The position numbers and the translations under genes are program-made. From positions 1,674,001-1,738,000 of the forward strand of contig NZ_CP068983.1 of assembly GCF_016801025.1 (NCBI RefSeq): a DNA stretch of 64,000 nt. The letters run 5' to 3'. The first letter of the stretch is position 1. Every line of letters begins with the position of its first letter. Source of the DNA: Paradevosia shaoguanensis. GTDB taxonomy: Bacteria > Pseudomonadota > Alphaproteobacteria > Rhizobiales > Devosiaceae. A model generated the notes under the pieces. That model was not told the DNA's origin. It made no database searches and worked only from the letters and a program-made list of their open reading frames with translations. Positions 53,249-63,037 of this stretch are shown piece by piece.

Positions 53249-55000
53249 TCAGGCGGCGGGCGGCTCGGCGGTACTCTCCTCGCTCTCCTCGCGACGCCGG
53301 GGCGCAAGCTGCTCGTCGGGCCGGCGGTTGGGGTTGAGGGCTTCCAGCGGGATGAGGAAGCGCCACTCGATGCCGTCGCGATGGAGGGTACGCGTGACCT
53401 CGGCGCCGAGCGAGCCGCCGACCATGGAATTGAGGACGGTGGTGCCGAAGCCGGTGCGCGTCGAACGGCGACGGCGGGCCTTGACCCTTTCGCGCCAATT
53501 GAGATCGACGACATCGCCGCTGATGGTCCAGGAAACTTCGAGCTGGCCGGAATCGTCGGCGAAGGCGCCGTATTTTACGGCATTGGTGGCAAGTTCATGG
53601 GCGGCCATGCCCACGATCTGGGAGGCCTGGGTATTGAGCATGAGCGGCGGGCCCTCGATGGTGACACGCGTCGGGTCCTGCGGCTTGAAGGGCTCGATCT
53701 GGCCGACGAGGATGTCCTTGAGATTGACGCCCACCATGCCGGAGGCGAGGAGCAGGTCGGTCGAGCGGGCGAGGCCGAAGATGCGACGCTCGAAGGCGGA
53801 GACGAACTGGCTGACCGAGGTGGCATTGCGCGCGGTCTGCTTGGCCATGGCGGCGATGACGGTCATCTGGTTCTTGGAGCGGTGCGCCAGCTCGCGCATG
53901 AGGAAGCGCACTTCGTTCTCGGCCTTGCGACGCTGGCGGGCGGCATCGCCGATGGCGTCGGATACCTGGGCAATTTCAGCGACCGGGTAGTTGCGGGCGG
54001 CGACATCCTGGCCGGCGCCCAGTCGCTTGGCGTCGTCGGCGAGACCACGGACCGAGCGGTTGATCTGCTGGGCGATCCAGACGACGAGCGCGACGATGAG
54101 GGCAGCGAGCATGAGGCCACCGAGGACGAGGGACAGCACGGCCTCGTTGAGCGGCTTTTCGACCACCTTGCGGGGCGCCCAGGCTATGACGCGCCAGGCG
54201 GCGGCCGTCGGCTCGGCGGCGACTGTCACGTATTCCTGGCCGGCGACGTTCTCGACCGCCCAACGGCCGCTCTGGCCGAACTGGCCATCGGAGGCCTGGA
54301 GGAAGGACGCGCCGGGGGCGAGGTTGGAGGCGTCGGAAGCGGCGAGCACGCGGTCTTCGCTGTCGACGACCGCGACGTTCCACCCGTCGGGGAGCTGGCG
54401 CGACTGCAGGGCGGAGGCGAGGTTCTGGGATATCTCGTTGAGGGCAAGGACCAGATAGCTGCCATCAGGGCGGCGGTAGCGCTGGAGGACGTTGAACACC
54501 CAATCCTTGGAATTGGCGCCGATGAAGACGTTGGAAACGACGGAGGCATCGGTCTTGAAGGCGGCTGCGGCCGATTGGGGATTGGCGGTCTTGGGGAGCG
54601 CGGTGCCGTAGGGCTCGCGGGTATTGAGGAGCTGCTGGAAACTGGGATCGAGCACGACGAGGAACGAGCCGGTGCCGCGCAGGGCCTCGACGGCGCGGGC
54701 GTGGACGGCGGCGTAGTCGCCATTGCCGAGCGAAGGGCTGGTGGCCAGGACCTTGAGCGTGGTGGTCATGGCCTCGATCTGGCGGTCGATGGCCTGGGCG
54801 ACGGCCTGGCTGGTGGCGAGGGTCAGGGCGCGCACCACCTCTTCCTGCGCATCGTTGTTGCGCTGGAGGAGAATGGCCGAGAAGATGAAGGCCGGCGCCA
54901 GGGTGATGAAGGCCAGGATGAACAGATAGGCCGCGATCGGCAAAGGCTTGGGATCGCTCTTGCGTCGCAGAGCCGGCAGGCCCGATCTGTTTGGAGTCAT
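53249..55000 (-). CDS. HWE/HisKA_2-type sensor histidine kinase
   Basis: 583 residues from ATG 55000 (AGAGG seven bases before it; a GTG six bases upstream is less likely). Membrane helices at about 22-45 and 288-311 flank a 240-residue periplasmic double-Cache-like domain. After a HAMP-like linker, phospho-acceptor H373 lies in [13 protein letters not shown] and the ATPase has [12 protein letters not shown], a combination found in alphaproteobacterial general stress and light kinases. The C-terminus is Arg/Glu-rich ([15 protein letters not shown]). No response regulator adjacent. Downstream of it is rpsO. Confidence 0.88.
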   Translation of the reverse strand: MTPNRSGLPALRRKSDPKPLPIAAYLFILAFITLAPAFIFSAILLQRNNDAQEEVVRALTLATSQAVAQAIDRQIEAMTTTLKVLATSPSLGNGDYAAVHARAVEALRGTGSFLVVLDPSFQQLLNTREPYGTALPKTANPQSAAAAFKTDASVVSNVFIGANSKDWVFNVLQRYRRPDGSYLVLALNEISQNLASALQSRQLPDGWNVAVVDSEDRVLAASDASNLAPGASFLQASDGQFGQSGRWAVENVAGQEYVTVAAEPTAAAWRVIAWAPRKVVEKPLNEAVLSLVLGGLMLAALIVALVVWIAQQINRSVRGLADDAKRLGAGQDVAARNYPVAEIAQVSDAIGDAARQRRKAENEVRFLMRELAHRSKNQMTVIAAMAKQTARNATSVSQFVSAFERRIFGLARSTDLLLASGMVGVNLKDILVGQIEPFKPQDPTRVTIEGPPLMLNTQASQIVGMAAHELATNAVKYGAFADDSGQLEVSWTISGDVVDLNWRERVKARRRRSTRTGFGTTVLNSMVGGSLGAEVTRTLHRDGIEWRFLIPLEALNPNRRPDEQLAPRRREESEESTAEPPAA

Positions 55001-55146
55001 GGTCACCTCTGCCTTGCCGGCAACATTAATCGTGGATGGAAAGGGCGCAACCGCGGCAGGGAGCCGTCATGGCGCTGCAAGGTTGTAGCTCAAGACTGGA
55101 CCACGCGACGCGGCCCTGCCCCGTCGATATGCTGGAGGCCCTTGCT

Positions 55147-56319
55147 ATGGGTTTGTTGGTGAAGGCGGCCATGGCCGCGTTTTTGGCTTTGATCATTGGG
55201 GGCGCGGCGATGGCTCAGAATGCGGACAAGGACAAGGGCATGATCAACATGCTGTTCGGAGAAACGCCTGTGACGGCAGAGAGTTTCGCGCCGGACTTCC
55301 TCAATGCGATTCCATTCGAGCAGGTGCGCAGCCTGATCGAGGCCACGCGCAAGCAGATCGGGCCGGTGCTGGACGTCAAGGAGACCAGCGGCGGCTACCG
55401 GATCGAGACGGCGACGCACCAGATGGACGTCAAGATCACGCTGGATGGCCAGGGGCGCGTGGCGGGCCTGCTGCTGCAGCCGGCAGTGGCGACGGCGCAA
55501 ACGATCGATGAGCTGGCGGCCGAACTCGCGGCATTGCCAGGCAACGTGGCCTATCTCGTGACCAGGAACGGGGACGTCGTGGTGGCGAAGGATGCCGACA
55601 AGGCGCTCGCCGTCGGTTCGGCCTTCAAGCTGGGCGTGCTCGCCGCGCTCAAGGACAGGATCGAAGCTGGGACCGACCGGTGGGAGGACGTGGCGCGGCT
55701 CGAGGCGCGGCAGGTGTCGCTGCCGAGCGGCATCCTGCAGACCTTTGCCGTGGGCTCGCCGGTGACGCTTTCGACGCTGGCGACGCTCATGATCTCGATC
55801 AGCGACAATACGGCGACCGACGTACTGCTCGACCATGTGGGGCGCGAGGCGGTGGCCAAGCGTCTGGGCGTCGACTTCGTGCCCAAGACGCGCGAGCTCT
55901 TCATGCTCAAGGCCGACAAGACGTTGCGCGAGCGGTATCTGGCGGCGGACGTGGCTGGCAAGCTCGCACTAGCCAGGGAGATGGACGACCGCTCGATCAG
56001 CCTCAAGGAGGCGGCCCTGACGCCGCATGACGACGGCGTGGAGTGGTATGTGCCGCTCAACCGGCTCTGCGAACTGGCCGTGGAGGTCAAGGACCTCGAC
56101 CCAATGCGGGCGGCGCCGGGACCTGCGGGAGACGTCGACTGGGCGCAGGTGGCCTATAAGGGCGGCAGCGAGGTGGGCGTGCTCAACATGACGACCGCGG
56201 CAGTGAGCCGGGCGGGCGATGTCTATTGTGTGGCGATGACTTGGAACAACGGGGAAGCACTGGATGCCGCCAAGGCGGTCGTGCCGTATGGAGGGATTTT
56301 GGCGAAGTTGGCGCGGTAG
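55147..56319 (+). CDS. secreted serine hydrolase, class A beta-lactamase-like
   Basis: 390 residues from ATG 55147 with GGAGG upstream. Signal peptide 1-23 (ALIIGGAAMA-QNA). Residues 35-115 form an extra N-terminal domain (GYRIETATHQMDVKITLDGQGRV) of the DUF3887/ORF4-like kind. The catalytic part has S158-A-F-K161 (SxxK), S219-D-N221 (SDN motif) and K-G-G near 340 in place of KTG; the deacylating Glu of class A enzymes is not obvious. Role in cell-wall or beta-lactam processing is uncertain. It is divergent from the HWE kinase. Confidence 0.78.
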   Translation: MGLLVKAAMAAFLALIIGGAAMAQNADKDKGMINMLFGETPVTAESFAPDFLNAIPFEQVRSLIEATRKQIGPVLDVKETSGGYRIETATHQMDVKITLDGQGRVAGLLLQPAVATAQTIDELAAELAALPGNVAYLVTRNGDVVVAKDADKALAVGSAFKLGVLAALKDRIEAGTDRWEDVARLEARQVSLPSGILQTFAVGSPVTLSTLATLMISISDNTATDVLLDHVGREAVAKRLGVDFVPKTRELFMLKADKTLRERYLAADVAGKLALAREMDDRSISLKEAALTPHDDGVEWYVPLNRLCELAVEVKDLDPMRAAPGPAGDVDWAQVAYKGGSEVGVLNMTTAAVSRAGDVYCVAMTWNNGEALDAAKAVVPYGGILAKLAR

Positions 56320-56372
56320 GTTTCGATCTCGCCCCCCGTTGAAGGTCGGGGATATCCGGGCGCAAAGGCCTA

Positions 56373-56534
56373 GGGTCCGTACTCAAAAATCCCGGCGCCC
56401 GCAGAGCGCTTATCTCCCCATCCGACAGATGCTGCGCCACACCCACTCAACTTCCCCGGCCGCAGAGCCGGGGAAGTCCGGTGGGTGGGGCGGCCATCGC
56501 AACCTCATCTACCGGTGCAATTGAGTACGGACCT
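56373..56534. mobile_element. TIR-bounded non-autonomous element (MITE-like), copy 2, 162 bp
   Basis: Ends GGGTCCGTACTCAA and TTGAGTACGGACCT, flanked by TA (56371-56372 and 56535-56536). From 56391 the sequence matches copy 1 (CCCGGCGCCC, GCAGAGCGCTTATCTCCCC, ATCCGACAGAT) and again at the right end (GCGGCCATCGCAAC, CTACCGGTGCAATTGAG). The central hairpin is ACTTCCCCGGC / GCCGGGGAAGT (11 bp, loop CGCAGA) with weaker outer pairing. Copy 1 has about 80 more bases in the centre. The right-hand TA supplies part of the truB stop codon. Confidence 0.75.
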
Positions 56535-57439
56535 TAGAGGATTACCCTGCGCGGATGGAACTGGCCGGCTTCGACATAGCCGGTGGCAATTGCGGCGCCC
56601 TTGAAGCTGGCCCAGGCGTCTTCGAGCATGACCGGGGCGGTGGCGCCAGTAAGGAGCACGGGGTTGCCGTGGCGGATGGCGGCGGCCTGCTGGGGATCGA
56701 GGCGGATTTCGGGGACGCCGACAAGGCCTGCCGCGACCGGCTTGAGGAGCGCGTCACGCGCCGCGCCTTCGGCGGCGGCTTCGAGCTGAGCGATGGTGAC
56801 AGCCACGGCGTCGGTGAAGGGGCCGACGGCAGCGCGATGGAGCTCGATGACGTGAGCGCGGGTCCCCAGCGCTTCGGCGATATCGCGGGCCAGGGAGCGG
56901 ACATAGGTGCCCTTCTGGCATTCGACCTCGAAGCTCGAGCGATCCTCGGCATGGTCGAGGAGGCGCAGCGCCTCGATGGTGATTTCGCGAGCGGCGAGCG
57001 TTACGGTTTCTCCGGCGCGGGCGAGATCGTAGGCACGTTCGCCATCGACCTTGATGGCCGAATAGGCAGGCGGCACCTGCTGGATGGTGCCGGTGAAGCG
57101 CGGCAGGATGGCCTCGACGGCCCCGCGCGCTGAGCGGATATCGGAGGTGGCAACGACTTCGCCCTCGGCGTCATCGGTCGCGGTCGCTTCGCCCCATTTG
57201 ACGGAGAAGCGGTAGATCTTGCGGCCATCCTGCACCTGCGGGACGGTCTTGGTGGCCTCGCCCAGGGCGATCGGCAGGATGCCGGTGGCCAGGGGATCGA
57301 GCGTGCCGGCATGGCCGCCCTTCCTGGCCGCGAAGAGCCAGCGGACCTTGCCCACGGCTTCCGTGGACGTCATGTCATAGGGCTTATTGAGGACGACCCA
57401 GCCGGAGACGTCCCGCTTGACCCGCTTTGTCTGGTTCAT
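56534..57439 (-). CDS. truB: tRNA pseudouridine-55 synthase
   Basis: 301 residues. GWVVLNKPYDMTSTEAVGKV and the catalytic Asp segment KGGHAGTLDPLATGILP (about 37-53), KIYRFSVKWGEATATDDAEGE, and TYVRSLARDIAEALG are conserved. Converts U55 in tRNA T-loops. The TAA stop (56536-56534) is formed at the junction with MITE copy 2, so the last residue (RRVIL) may have changed by the insertion. It starts 5 nt after rbfA. Confidence 0.95.
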   Translation of the reverse strand: MNQTKRVKRDVSGWVVLNKPYDMTSTEAVGKVRWLFAARKGGHAGTLDPLATGILPIALGEATKTVPQVQDGRKIYRFSVKWGEATATDDAEGEVVATSDIRSARGAVEAILPRFTGTIQQVPPAYSAIKVDGERAYDLARAGETVTLAAREITIEALRLLDHAEDRSSFEVECQKGTYVRSLARDIAEALGTRAHVIELHRAAVGPFTDAVAVTIAQLEAAAEGAARDALLKPVAAGLVGVPEIRLDPQQAAAIRHGNPVLLTGATAPVMLEDAWASFKGAAIATGYVEAGQFHPRRVIL

Positions 57440-57444
57440 CGATG

Positions 57445-57858
57445 TCAGTCGCTGTCGGTGTCGTCTTCGTCGTCGTGCAGGTCGCGCTGCACGCGGTCCG
57501 AGCGCAGGATCGCATCGATCCGGCCGGCTTCCTCGAAGGTGTCGTCGACGAAGAAGCGGATATCGGGCGCGAATTTAAGATCGAGATCGGGCGCGATGCG
57601 GCCGCGGATGAAGCGGTGATGGCGATTGAGCGCGGCCACGATTTCGTCGGCCCGCTCGCCGCCCAACGGCATGACATAGGCATTGGCCAGCTTGAGGTCC
57701 GGCGTCATGCGCACTTCGGGCACGGTGATGACGGCACCCACGAGCGTCTCGTCCTCGATCTCGTCGCGGGCGAAAAGGCTGGCCAACGCATGACGAACGA
57801 GTTCGCCGACGCGCAGCATGCGTTGAGTGGGTCCGGTGGGTTTGTGTCCGCGGTTCAT
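57445..57858 (-). CDS. rbfA: 30S ribosome-binding factor A
   Basis: 137 residues. The KH-like RbfA fold with TQRMLRVGELVRHALASLF, GAVITVPEVRMTPDLKLANAYVMPL and LNRHHRFIRGRIAPDLDLKFAPDIRFFVDDTFEEAGRIDAIL. Needed for 16S rRNA 5' end maturation and cold growth. It ends in an acidic tail (RDLHDDEDDTDSD). Its usual upstream neighbour infB is 2.4 kb away behind four opposing genes. Confidence 0.95.
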   Translation of the reverse strand: MNRGHKPTGPTQRMLRVGELVRHALASLFARDEIEDETLVGAVITVPEVRMTPDLKLANAYVMPLGGERADEIVAALNRHHRFIRGRIAPDLDLKFAPDIRFFVDDTFEEAGRIDAILRSDRVQRDLHDDEDDTDSD

Positions 57859-57922
57859 CGCGCTGAATTGGCCCCTCCCGGAGCCGCTGTCAACGTGTTT
57901 GTAGCACCGGCAAGGATTGGGC

Positions 57923-57951
57923 TTGCACGACTCATAAGTCAGTGCTTATCT
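57923..57951 (+). promoter_or_regulatory. promoter/operator of the second ArsR-SRPBCC pair
   Basis: ATAAGTCAGTGCTTAT (57934-57949) is a dyad with the same TAAGY-N4-RCTTA core as the three operators at 48.9 and 50.2 kb. TTGCAC (57923-57928), 17 nt, TTATCT (57946-57951) could be the promoter, with the dyad in the spacer. It stands 8 nt before the ATG. Confidence 0.6.
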
Positions 57952-57957
57952 ATCGGC

Positions 57958-58272
57958 ATGGACGAGAATGAGATTTTCCGTGCGCTGGCCGATCCGACGC
58001 GCCGCGCGGTGTTCGAGCGGCTGGCGGACGGCCCGGCGAATGCCACGCAGCTGCGCGAGGGGTTTTCCATCTCGCAGCCGGCCATGTCACAGCACCTGGC
58101 GGTGCTGCGGGGGGCCGGGCTCATCGAGGAGCAGCGCGAGGGGCGGCACGTGAATTACAGTGTGCGCGGAGAAGGACTAGTGCCCCTGGCCGACTGGCTG
58201 GGTCGCTACCGCGCCTTCTGGCCGGGCCGGATCGACAAACTCAAGGACCTTCTCAGGGAGATGGACCAATGA
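57958..58272 (+). CDS. ArsR-family regulator (second)
   Basis: 104 residues from ATG 57958; the long upstream frame runs antisense through rbfA and truB and is discarded. Winged helix EIFRALADPTRRAVFERLADG, ATQLREGFSISQPAMSQHLAVLRGAGLI, EEQREGRHVNYSV, then GEGLVPLADWLGRYRAFW, typical of the ArsR members paired with SRPBCC genes. No metal cysteines. Related to the regulator at 49894, and with a matching operator core. Confidence 0.92.
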   Translation: MDENEIFRALADPTRRAVFERLADGPANATQLREGFSISQPAMSQHLAVLRGAGLIEEQREGRHVNYSVRGEGLVPLADWLGRYRAFWPGRIDKLKDLLREMDQ

Positions 58273-58640
58273 CGGAAGCGGGCGAAGACGACGTGATGTT
58301 CGAAGGCGTGCTCGAAGCCGCGCCCGAAAAGGTCTGGCGGGCGCTGACCGTGCCCGAGCTCGTGGGCGCCTGGCTGCTGCCGGCACGCGAAGCGCAGACG
58401 GGGCTCGAGCTCGACGGGACGGAAGAGGGCCTGCCGCGGATCGACTGCGAGGTCATCGAGGCGGAGGCACCCAGCCTCCTGCGCTACCGTTGGCAGGCGG
58501 ACGGAGAAGCGGAGAGCGTGGTGACGTTCGAGTTGACCCGCATCGCGGAAGGCACCTGGCTGCGGCTTACCCATGAGCCGGCCCCTGCCCGCGTGATGGC
58601 CGCCGCAAACAGCAACGGACCGGTGATGCTGGCCGCCTAG
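58269..58640 (+). CDS. SRPBCC protein, short
   Basis: 123 residues, overlapping the arsR stop by ATGA. START-like: [29 protein letters not shown], then [23 protein letters not shown] and [20 protein letters not shown]. Shorter than the sisters at 48-50 kb and lacking their DFRVGGRE motif, so it is only distantly related. Ligand unknown. Confidence 0.82.
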   Translation: MTEAGEDDVMFEGVLEAAPEKVWRALTVPELVGAWLLPAREAQTGLELDGTEEGLPRIDCEVIEAEAPSLLRYRWQADGEAESVVTFELTRIAEGTWLRLTHEPAPARVMAAANSNGPVMLAA

Positions 58641-58687
58641 GCCAACCACCAATCCCCTCAACAGATCAACCACCAGGAGAATCGCCG

Positions 58688-59326
58688 ATGCGCGACATGA
58701 TGCAACTCGTCCCCATGGTCGTGGAGCAATCAAGCCGGGGCGAACGTTCGTTCGATATCTATTCCCGCCTGTTGCGGGAGCGGATCATTTTCGTCAACGG
58801 GCAGGTCGAAGACCAGATGGCGGCGCTCATCTGCGCGCAATTGCTGTTCCTGGAATCCGAAAGTCCGGCCAAGGAGATCGCGCTCTACATCAATTCGCCG
58901 GGAGGCGTGGTGTCGGCGGGGCTGGCAATCTACGACACGATGCAGTTCATCAAGAGCCCGGTGGCGACGCTGTGCATGGGCACGGCCTATTCGATGGGTT
59001 CGTTCCTCTTGATGGCGGGTGCCCCAGGACGGCGCGTTGCCTTGCCCAATGCCTCGATCCTCGTGCACCAACCTTCGGGCGGCTATCAGGGCCAGGTGAC
59101 CGACGTGCTGCTTCATGCCGAGGAAAGCCGGCGCCTCAAGGAGCGGATCAACTGGGCCTATGTGCGCCATTGCGGGCGTACCTATGAGGAGGTGGAACGC
59201 ACGCTGGATCGCGACCACTTCATGACGCCCGAGGACGCCAAGAGCTGGGGGCTGATCGACAATGTCTATACCAGCCGGGACGAACCGGGCGCGCCCTTGA
59301 CCAGGGATCCGCCGGCTTTGCCCTGA
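58688..59326 (+). CDS. clpP: ClpP-family serine protease, likely accessory paralogue
   Basis: 212 residues. The catalytic triad is intact: S102 ([12 protein letters not shown], where the canonical enzyme has GQAASMG), H127 ([16 protein letters not shown]) and D176 (LDRDHFMTP). N-terminus [29 protein letters not shown] is that of ClpP. Neither clpX nor tig is nearby, so this is probably a second ClpP like those in several alphaproteobacteria. It lies 47 nt downstream of the ArsR-SRPBCC pair and may be co-transcribed. Confidence 0.88.
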   Translation: MRDMMQLVPMVVEQSSRGERSFDIYSRLLRERIIFVNGQVEDQMAALICAQLLFLESESPAKEIALYINSPGGVVSAGLAIYDTMQFIKSPVATLCMGTAYSMGSFLLMAGAPGRRVALPNASILVHQPSGGYQGQVTDVLLHAEESRRLKERINWAYVRHCGRTYEEVERTLDRDHFMTPEDAKSWGLIDNVYTSRDEPGAPLTRDPPALP

Positions 59327-59454
59327 GTCCCTTGGTTAGCGGCGGCTTAACGTTCTGCGGCCGAGTGTTACCGCGATGCACTCGACTTTTCCGGGGCAAT
59401 ACTTTCTATCTGCTCAGGATTCGCCCGCCACTCCGAATTGACGAGAGCCAGAAC

Positions 59455-60102
59455 GTGATCAGCCGCCGACTTTTCCTTGCCGGGGTCTCCGCAATGACCC
59501 TGAGCGCCTGTACGACAACGCGGGGCCCTCGGCCCAATGTGATTCAGGTCGATGAACCCTGGGCCACCTATTACTCGGCCGTCGTGGGCGAGCCCTTCCC
59601 GGTGGATGGGGTCGACGTACGCCGCATCCCGCAGCAGTTCTGGCGCCAGGACGTGCCGTTCGACGGCGACTACGCCCCCGGCACGATCGTGGTGAACACG
59701 TCCGAGAAGTTCCTCTATCTCGTCCATCCGGGCGGTACGGCAACGCGCTACGGCGTGGGCGTGGGCCGCGAGGAAGGCCTCAATTTCCGCGGGACGGCGA
59801 CGATTTCGCGCAAGGCCGCCTGGCCGCGTTGGACGCCGACCGCCAACATGATCCGCACGCAGCCCGACCGCTATGGCCCGGTGGCCGGCGGCATGGATGG
59901 CGGCCCGACCAATCCGCTCGGCGCGCGCGCCCTCTATCTCTACCGCAATGGCGTGGATACTCATTTCCGCCTGCACGGCACGGTGGAGCCGTGGTCGATC
60001 GGCACGAATGTATCCTCGGGCTGCATTCGCCTGGTCAACCAGGACATCATCGACCTCTACAACCGGGTGCCGGTTGGCACGAAGGTCGTCGTCGTCAGCT
60101 AA
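59455..60102 (+). CDS. L,D-transpeptidase, YkuD family, lipoprotein/Tat-type export signal
   Basis: 215 residues from a GTG start. The signal MISRRLFLAGVSAMTLSAC combines a twin-arginine-like SRRLFL with a lipobox LSAC (C19). The YkuD domain (about 75-213) has TIVVNTSEKFLYLV and the active site H174 (FRLHGTVEPWSIG) with S188-G-C190-I-R192. Forms 3-3 cross-links in peptidoglycan or attaches proteins to it. The frame is open upstream to 59332, but that part shows no signal. Alternative start positions within 59400-59455 remain possible. Confidence 0.85.
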   Translation: MISRRLFLAGVSAMTLSACTTTRGPRPNVIQVDEPWATYYSAVVGEPFPVDGVDVRRIPQQFWRQDVPFDGDYAPGTIVVNTSEKFLYLVHPGGTATRYGVGVGREEGLNFRGTATISRKAAWPRWTPTANMIRTQPDRYGPVAGGMDGGPTNPLGARALYLYRNGVDTHFRLHGTVEPWSIGTNVSSGCIRLVNQDIIDLYNRVPVGTKVVVVS

Positions 60103-60129
60103 GAGCTGGTGGTCTTCAAAGTTTCAGGG

Positions 60130-60160
60130 CCGGCGTCCGATGGGCGCCGGTCTTTTTGTT
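60130..60160 (+). terminator. terminator of the L,D-transpeptidase gene
   Basis: CCGGCGTCC-GAT-GGGCGCCGG with one G-T pair, followed by TCTTTTTGTTT. Confidence 0.85.
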
Positions 60161-60178
60161 TCGAGGCTTTATACGGTC

Positions 60179-60216
60179 CAAAAAGAAAAGAGCGCGGAGA
60201 AATTCCCCGCGCTCTT
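60179..60216 (-). terminator. terminator of infB
   Basis: On the minus strand AAGAGCGCGG and CCGCGCTCTT form a 10-bp stem with a 9-nt loop, followed by TTCTTTTT. It closes the nusA-ylxR-infB transcript. Confidence 0.88.
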
Positions 60217-60239
60217 CGTAACTGGTTTGGCCGAAAACC

Positions 60240-62981
60240 TTAGAGCGTGCGCTGCACGGTCTCGACGCGGAAGCATTCGATGACGTCGCCGGCACGAATG
60301 TCTTCGTAGTTCTCGAAGGCCATGCCACATTCCTGGCCGACCTGCACTTCCTTGACTTCGTCCTTGAAGCGCTTGAGCGTCTTGAGCTTGCCTTCGTGGA
60401 TAACGACGTTGTCGCGCAGCAGGCGCACGCCGGCACCACGTTCTACGATGCCCTCGGTGACACGGCAGCCGGCGACCTTGCCGACCTTGGTGATCTGGAA
60501 GACTTCGAGGATCTCGGCGTAGCCGATGAAGGTTTCGCGGCGTTCCGGCGCGAGCAGACCCGACATCGCCGACTTCACGTCATCCACGAGGTCGTAGATG
60601 ATGTTGTAGTAGCGGATTTCGATGCCGTCGCGCGTAGCGAGATCGGCGGCCTGCTTGTTGGCACGGACGTTGAAGCCGATGATGATCGCACCCGAAGCCG
60701 AAGCCAGGGTCACGTCGGATTCGGTGATCCCACCCACGCCGCTCATCAGGATCTGCGCCGACACTTCGTCGGTCGAGAGCTTGTTGAGCGAAGCCACGAT
60801 CGCTTCGACCGAGCCCTGCACGTCGCCCTTGATGACCAGCGGGAACTTGGCGATGCCAGAGGCCTTGAGCTGATTCATCATCTGCTCGAGGCTGGTGGCG
60901 CCGCCGCCGGCGGTCTTTTCTCGGATGGCGCGCTGACGGTATTCGGTGACCTCGCGGGCACGCGCTTCCGTCTCGACGACCGAGAAGCGGTCGCCTGCAT
61001 TGGGCACGCCCGAGAAGCCGAGCACTTCGACCGGGGTCGAGGGCAGAGCGGACTTCACCTGCTCGCCCTTGTCGTTGATGAGCGCACGGACGCGAGCCCA
61101 TTCGGTGCCGGCCACCACGATATCGCCCACATGGAGCGAACCGCGCTGGACGAGAACCGTGGCCACTGCACCGCGACCGCGATCGAGCTTGGCTTCGATG
61201 ACCAGACCTTCGGCACGACCGTCGACATTAGCCTTGAGCTCGAGAACTTCGGCCTGCAGCAGGACGGTTTCGAGGAGCTTGTCGAGACCCTGATGGGTCT
61301 TGGCCGAGACTTCGACGTCGAGCACTTCGCCGCCCATCGATTCGACGAACACTTCGTGCTGAAGCAGTTCGGTGCGAACGCGGTTGGGATCGGCCTCGTG
61401 CTTGTCGATCTTGTTGATGGCCACGATGATCGGGACACCAGCCGCCTTGGCGTGCTTGATGGATTCGATCGTCTGCGGCATCACGCCGTCATCGGCCGCC
61501 ACCACGAGGATGGCGATGTCGGTGGCCTGGGCGCCGCGGGCACGCATGGCGGTGAACGCCTCGTGGCCCGGGGTATCCAGGAACGTGATCTTCTGGCCGT
61601 TCTTCTCGACCTGATAGGCGCCGATATGCTGGGTGATGCCACCGGCTTCGCCTGAAACCACGTTGGCTTCGCGGATCGCATCGAGCAGCGAGGTCTTGCC
61701 GTGGTCGACGTGGCCCATGATGGTCACGACCGGCGGACGCGGCGTCAGATCCTCGGCCTTGTCGTCGGCCGGCAGATCGTAAAGACCCTCTTCCACGTCG
61801 GCATCGCTCACGCGCTTGACGGTGTGGCCGAGTTCGGTGGCGATCAGTTCGGCGGTGTCGGCATCCAGGATGTCGTTGATCTTGGCCATCTGGCCCTGCT
61901 GCATGAGCAGCTTGATCACGTCGACCGAGCGTTCGGCCATGCGATTGGCCAGTTCCTGGACGGTGATCGCCTCGGGAATGGTCACTTCACGGCTGAGCTT
62001 GGGCGCGGTCTGCAGGTTGCGGCCCATCTTCTTGTCGCGACGACGCTTCATGGCCGCCAGGGACGGACCACGATCGCGATCATTGTCGGTGAGCGCGGTC
62101 GAAACGGTCAGGCGACCGCGGGCATTGGCGGTCTCGCCGGCACGGCGCGTCGGCCGCTCGGGCGTGGCGCGGTTGGCGCGACGGGCGTTTTCGATCTCGT
62201 CGGGATTGACCAGAGCGCGCGGCTGCGCGGACGGAGCCGAACGGGTCTTGCGGCCATCGGCTTCGCTGGGCGGAGCCGGCGGAATGTTGGCGACCGGTGC
62301 CATGGCCGGCTTGGGCGCGGCACGACGCGGCTGCTCGGGACGACCCGGGCGACCGGTGGCGTAACGCACGGTGGCCGGACCCTGGCGCTGACCGGCAGGA
62401 GACGGACGCTCGCCCTGCGGACGGCGGCCTTCGCTGCGGCCTTCAGTGGGAGCCGGAGCTTCGGGAGCGGCCGGCGCGGGCGCGGCAGCAGCAGCTTCGG
62501 CAGCCTTGGCAGCTTCCTCGGCAGCGCGTGCACGCTCTTCTTCCTGGCGGGCGGCGTCTTCGCGGACCTGACGGCGACGCGCATCATCTTCGATGCGGCG
62601 CGCTTCCTCGGCGGCGAAACGCGCCTGTTCCTCGGCAGCACGGGCCGCCGCTTCCCTCAGGACGCGGTTGCGCGCTTCGGCTTCACTGGAGGTGAGGCCG
62701 GGAGCCGGGCGATTGCCCTGCGGGGCGCGCAGCGGCGGGCGATTGCCGCCCGGACGCTGGCCCGAAGGCGCGCCCTGCGGACGCGGCGAGCCCTGAGCGG
62801 GCGCGCCGGAGCCGGGCGTACCCGGGGCGCCGGGAGCGCCGAAGCGGCGGGTGCGCTTCTCGACGACCACAGTGCGCGAGGGCCGCGACATGCCAGGGCG
62901 CGATCCCGAAGAGGGACCACCCTTCAATGTCAGGGTCTTCTTACCGCCTGCGCCCGTATTGGTGTCGTCACTATCAGCCAT
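60240..62981 (-). CDS. infB: translation initiation factor IF-2
   Basis: 913 residues. A long, low-complexity N-terminal part (1-300) rich in Ala, Pro, Arg and Glu, with coiled-coil ([21 protein letters not shown]), is typical of alphaproteobacterial IF-2. The GTPase domain carries G1 [16 protein letters not shown]3 DTPGHEAF and G4 NKIDK. C-terminal domains bind fMet-tRNA and end [16 protein letters not shown]. Directs initiator tRNA to the 30S subunit. Preceded by ylxR (56 nt) and nusA; its usual follower rbfA is displaced. Confidence 0.97.
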   Translation of the reverse strand: MADSDDTNTGAGGKKTLTLKGGPSSGSRPGMSRPSRTVVVEKRTRRFGAPGAPGTPGSGAPAQGSPRPQGAPSGQRPGGNRPPLRAPQGNRPAPGLTSSEAEARNRVLREAAARAAEEQARFAAEEARRIEDDARRRQVREDAARQEEERARAAEEAAKAAEAAAAAPAPAAPEAPAPTEGRSEGRRPQGERPSPAGQRQGPATVRYATGRPGRPEQPRRAAPKPAMAPVANIPPAPPSEADGRKTRSAPSAQPRALVNPDEIENARRANRATPERPTRRAGETANARGRLTVSTALTDNDRDRGPSLAAMKRRRDKKMGRNLQTAPKLSREVTIPEAITVQELANRMAERSVDVIKLLMQQGQMAKINDILDADTAELIATELGHTVKRVSDADVEEGLYDLPADDKAEDLTPRPPVVTIMGHVDHGKTSLLDAIREANVVSGEAGGITQHIGAYQVEKNGQKITFLDTPGHEAFTAMRARGAQATDIAILVVAADDGVMPQTIESIKHAKAAGVPIIVAINKIDKHEADPNRVRTELLQHEVFVESMGGEVLDVEVSAKTHQGLDKLLETVLLQAEVLELKANVDGRAEGLVIEAKLDRGRGAVATVLVQRGSLHVGDIVVAGTEWARVRALINDKGEQVKSALPSTPVEVLGFSGVPNAGDRFSVVETEARAREVTEYRQRAIREKTAGGGATSLEQMMNQLKASGIAKFPLVIKGDVQGSVEAIVASLNKLSTDEVSAQILMSGVGGITESDVTLASASGAIIIGFNVRANKQAADLATRDGIEIRYYNIIYDLVDDVKSAMSGLLAPERRETFIGYAEILEVFQITKVGKVAGCRVTEGIVERGAGVRLLRDNVVIHEGKLKTLKRFKDEVKEVQVGQECGMAFENYEDIRAGDVIECFRVETVQRTL

Positions 62982-63037
62982 GTACTCGCGTCTCTATCTC
63001 GTCTTGCAGCGAACCGGCCCCTTTGGCACGATCCGCT

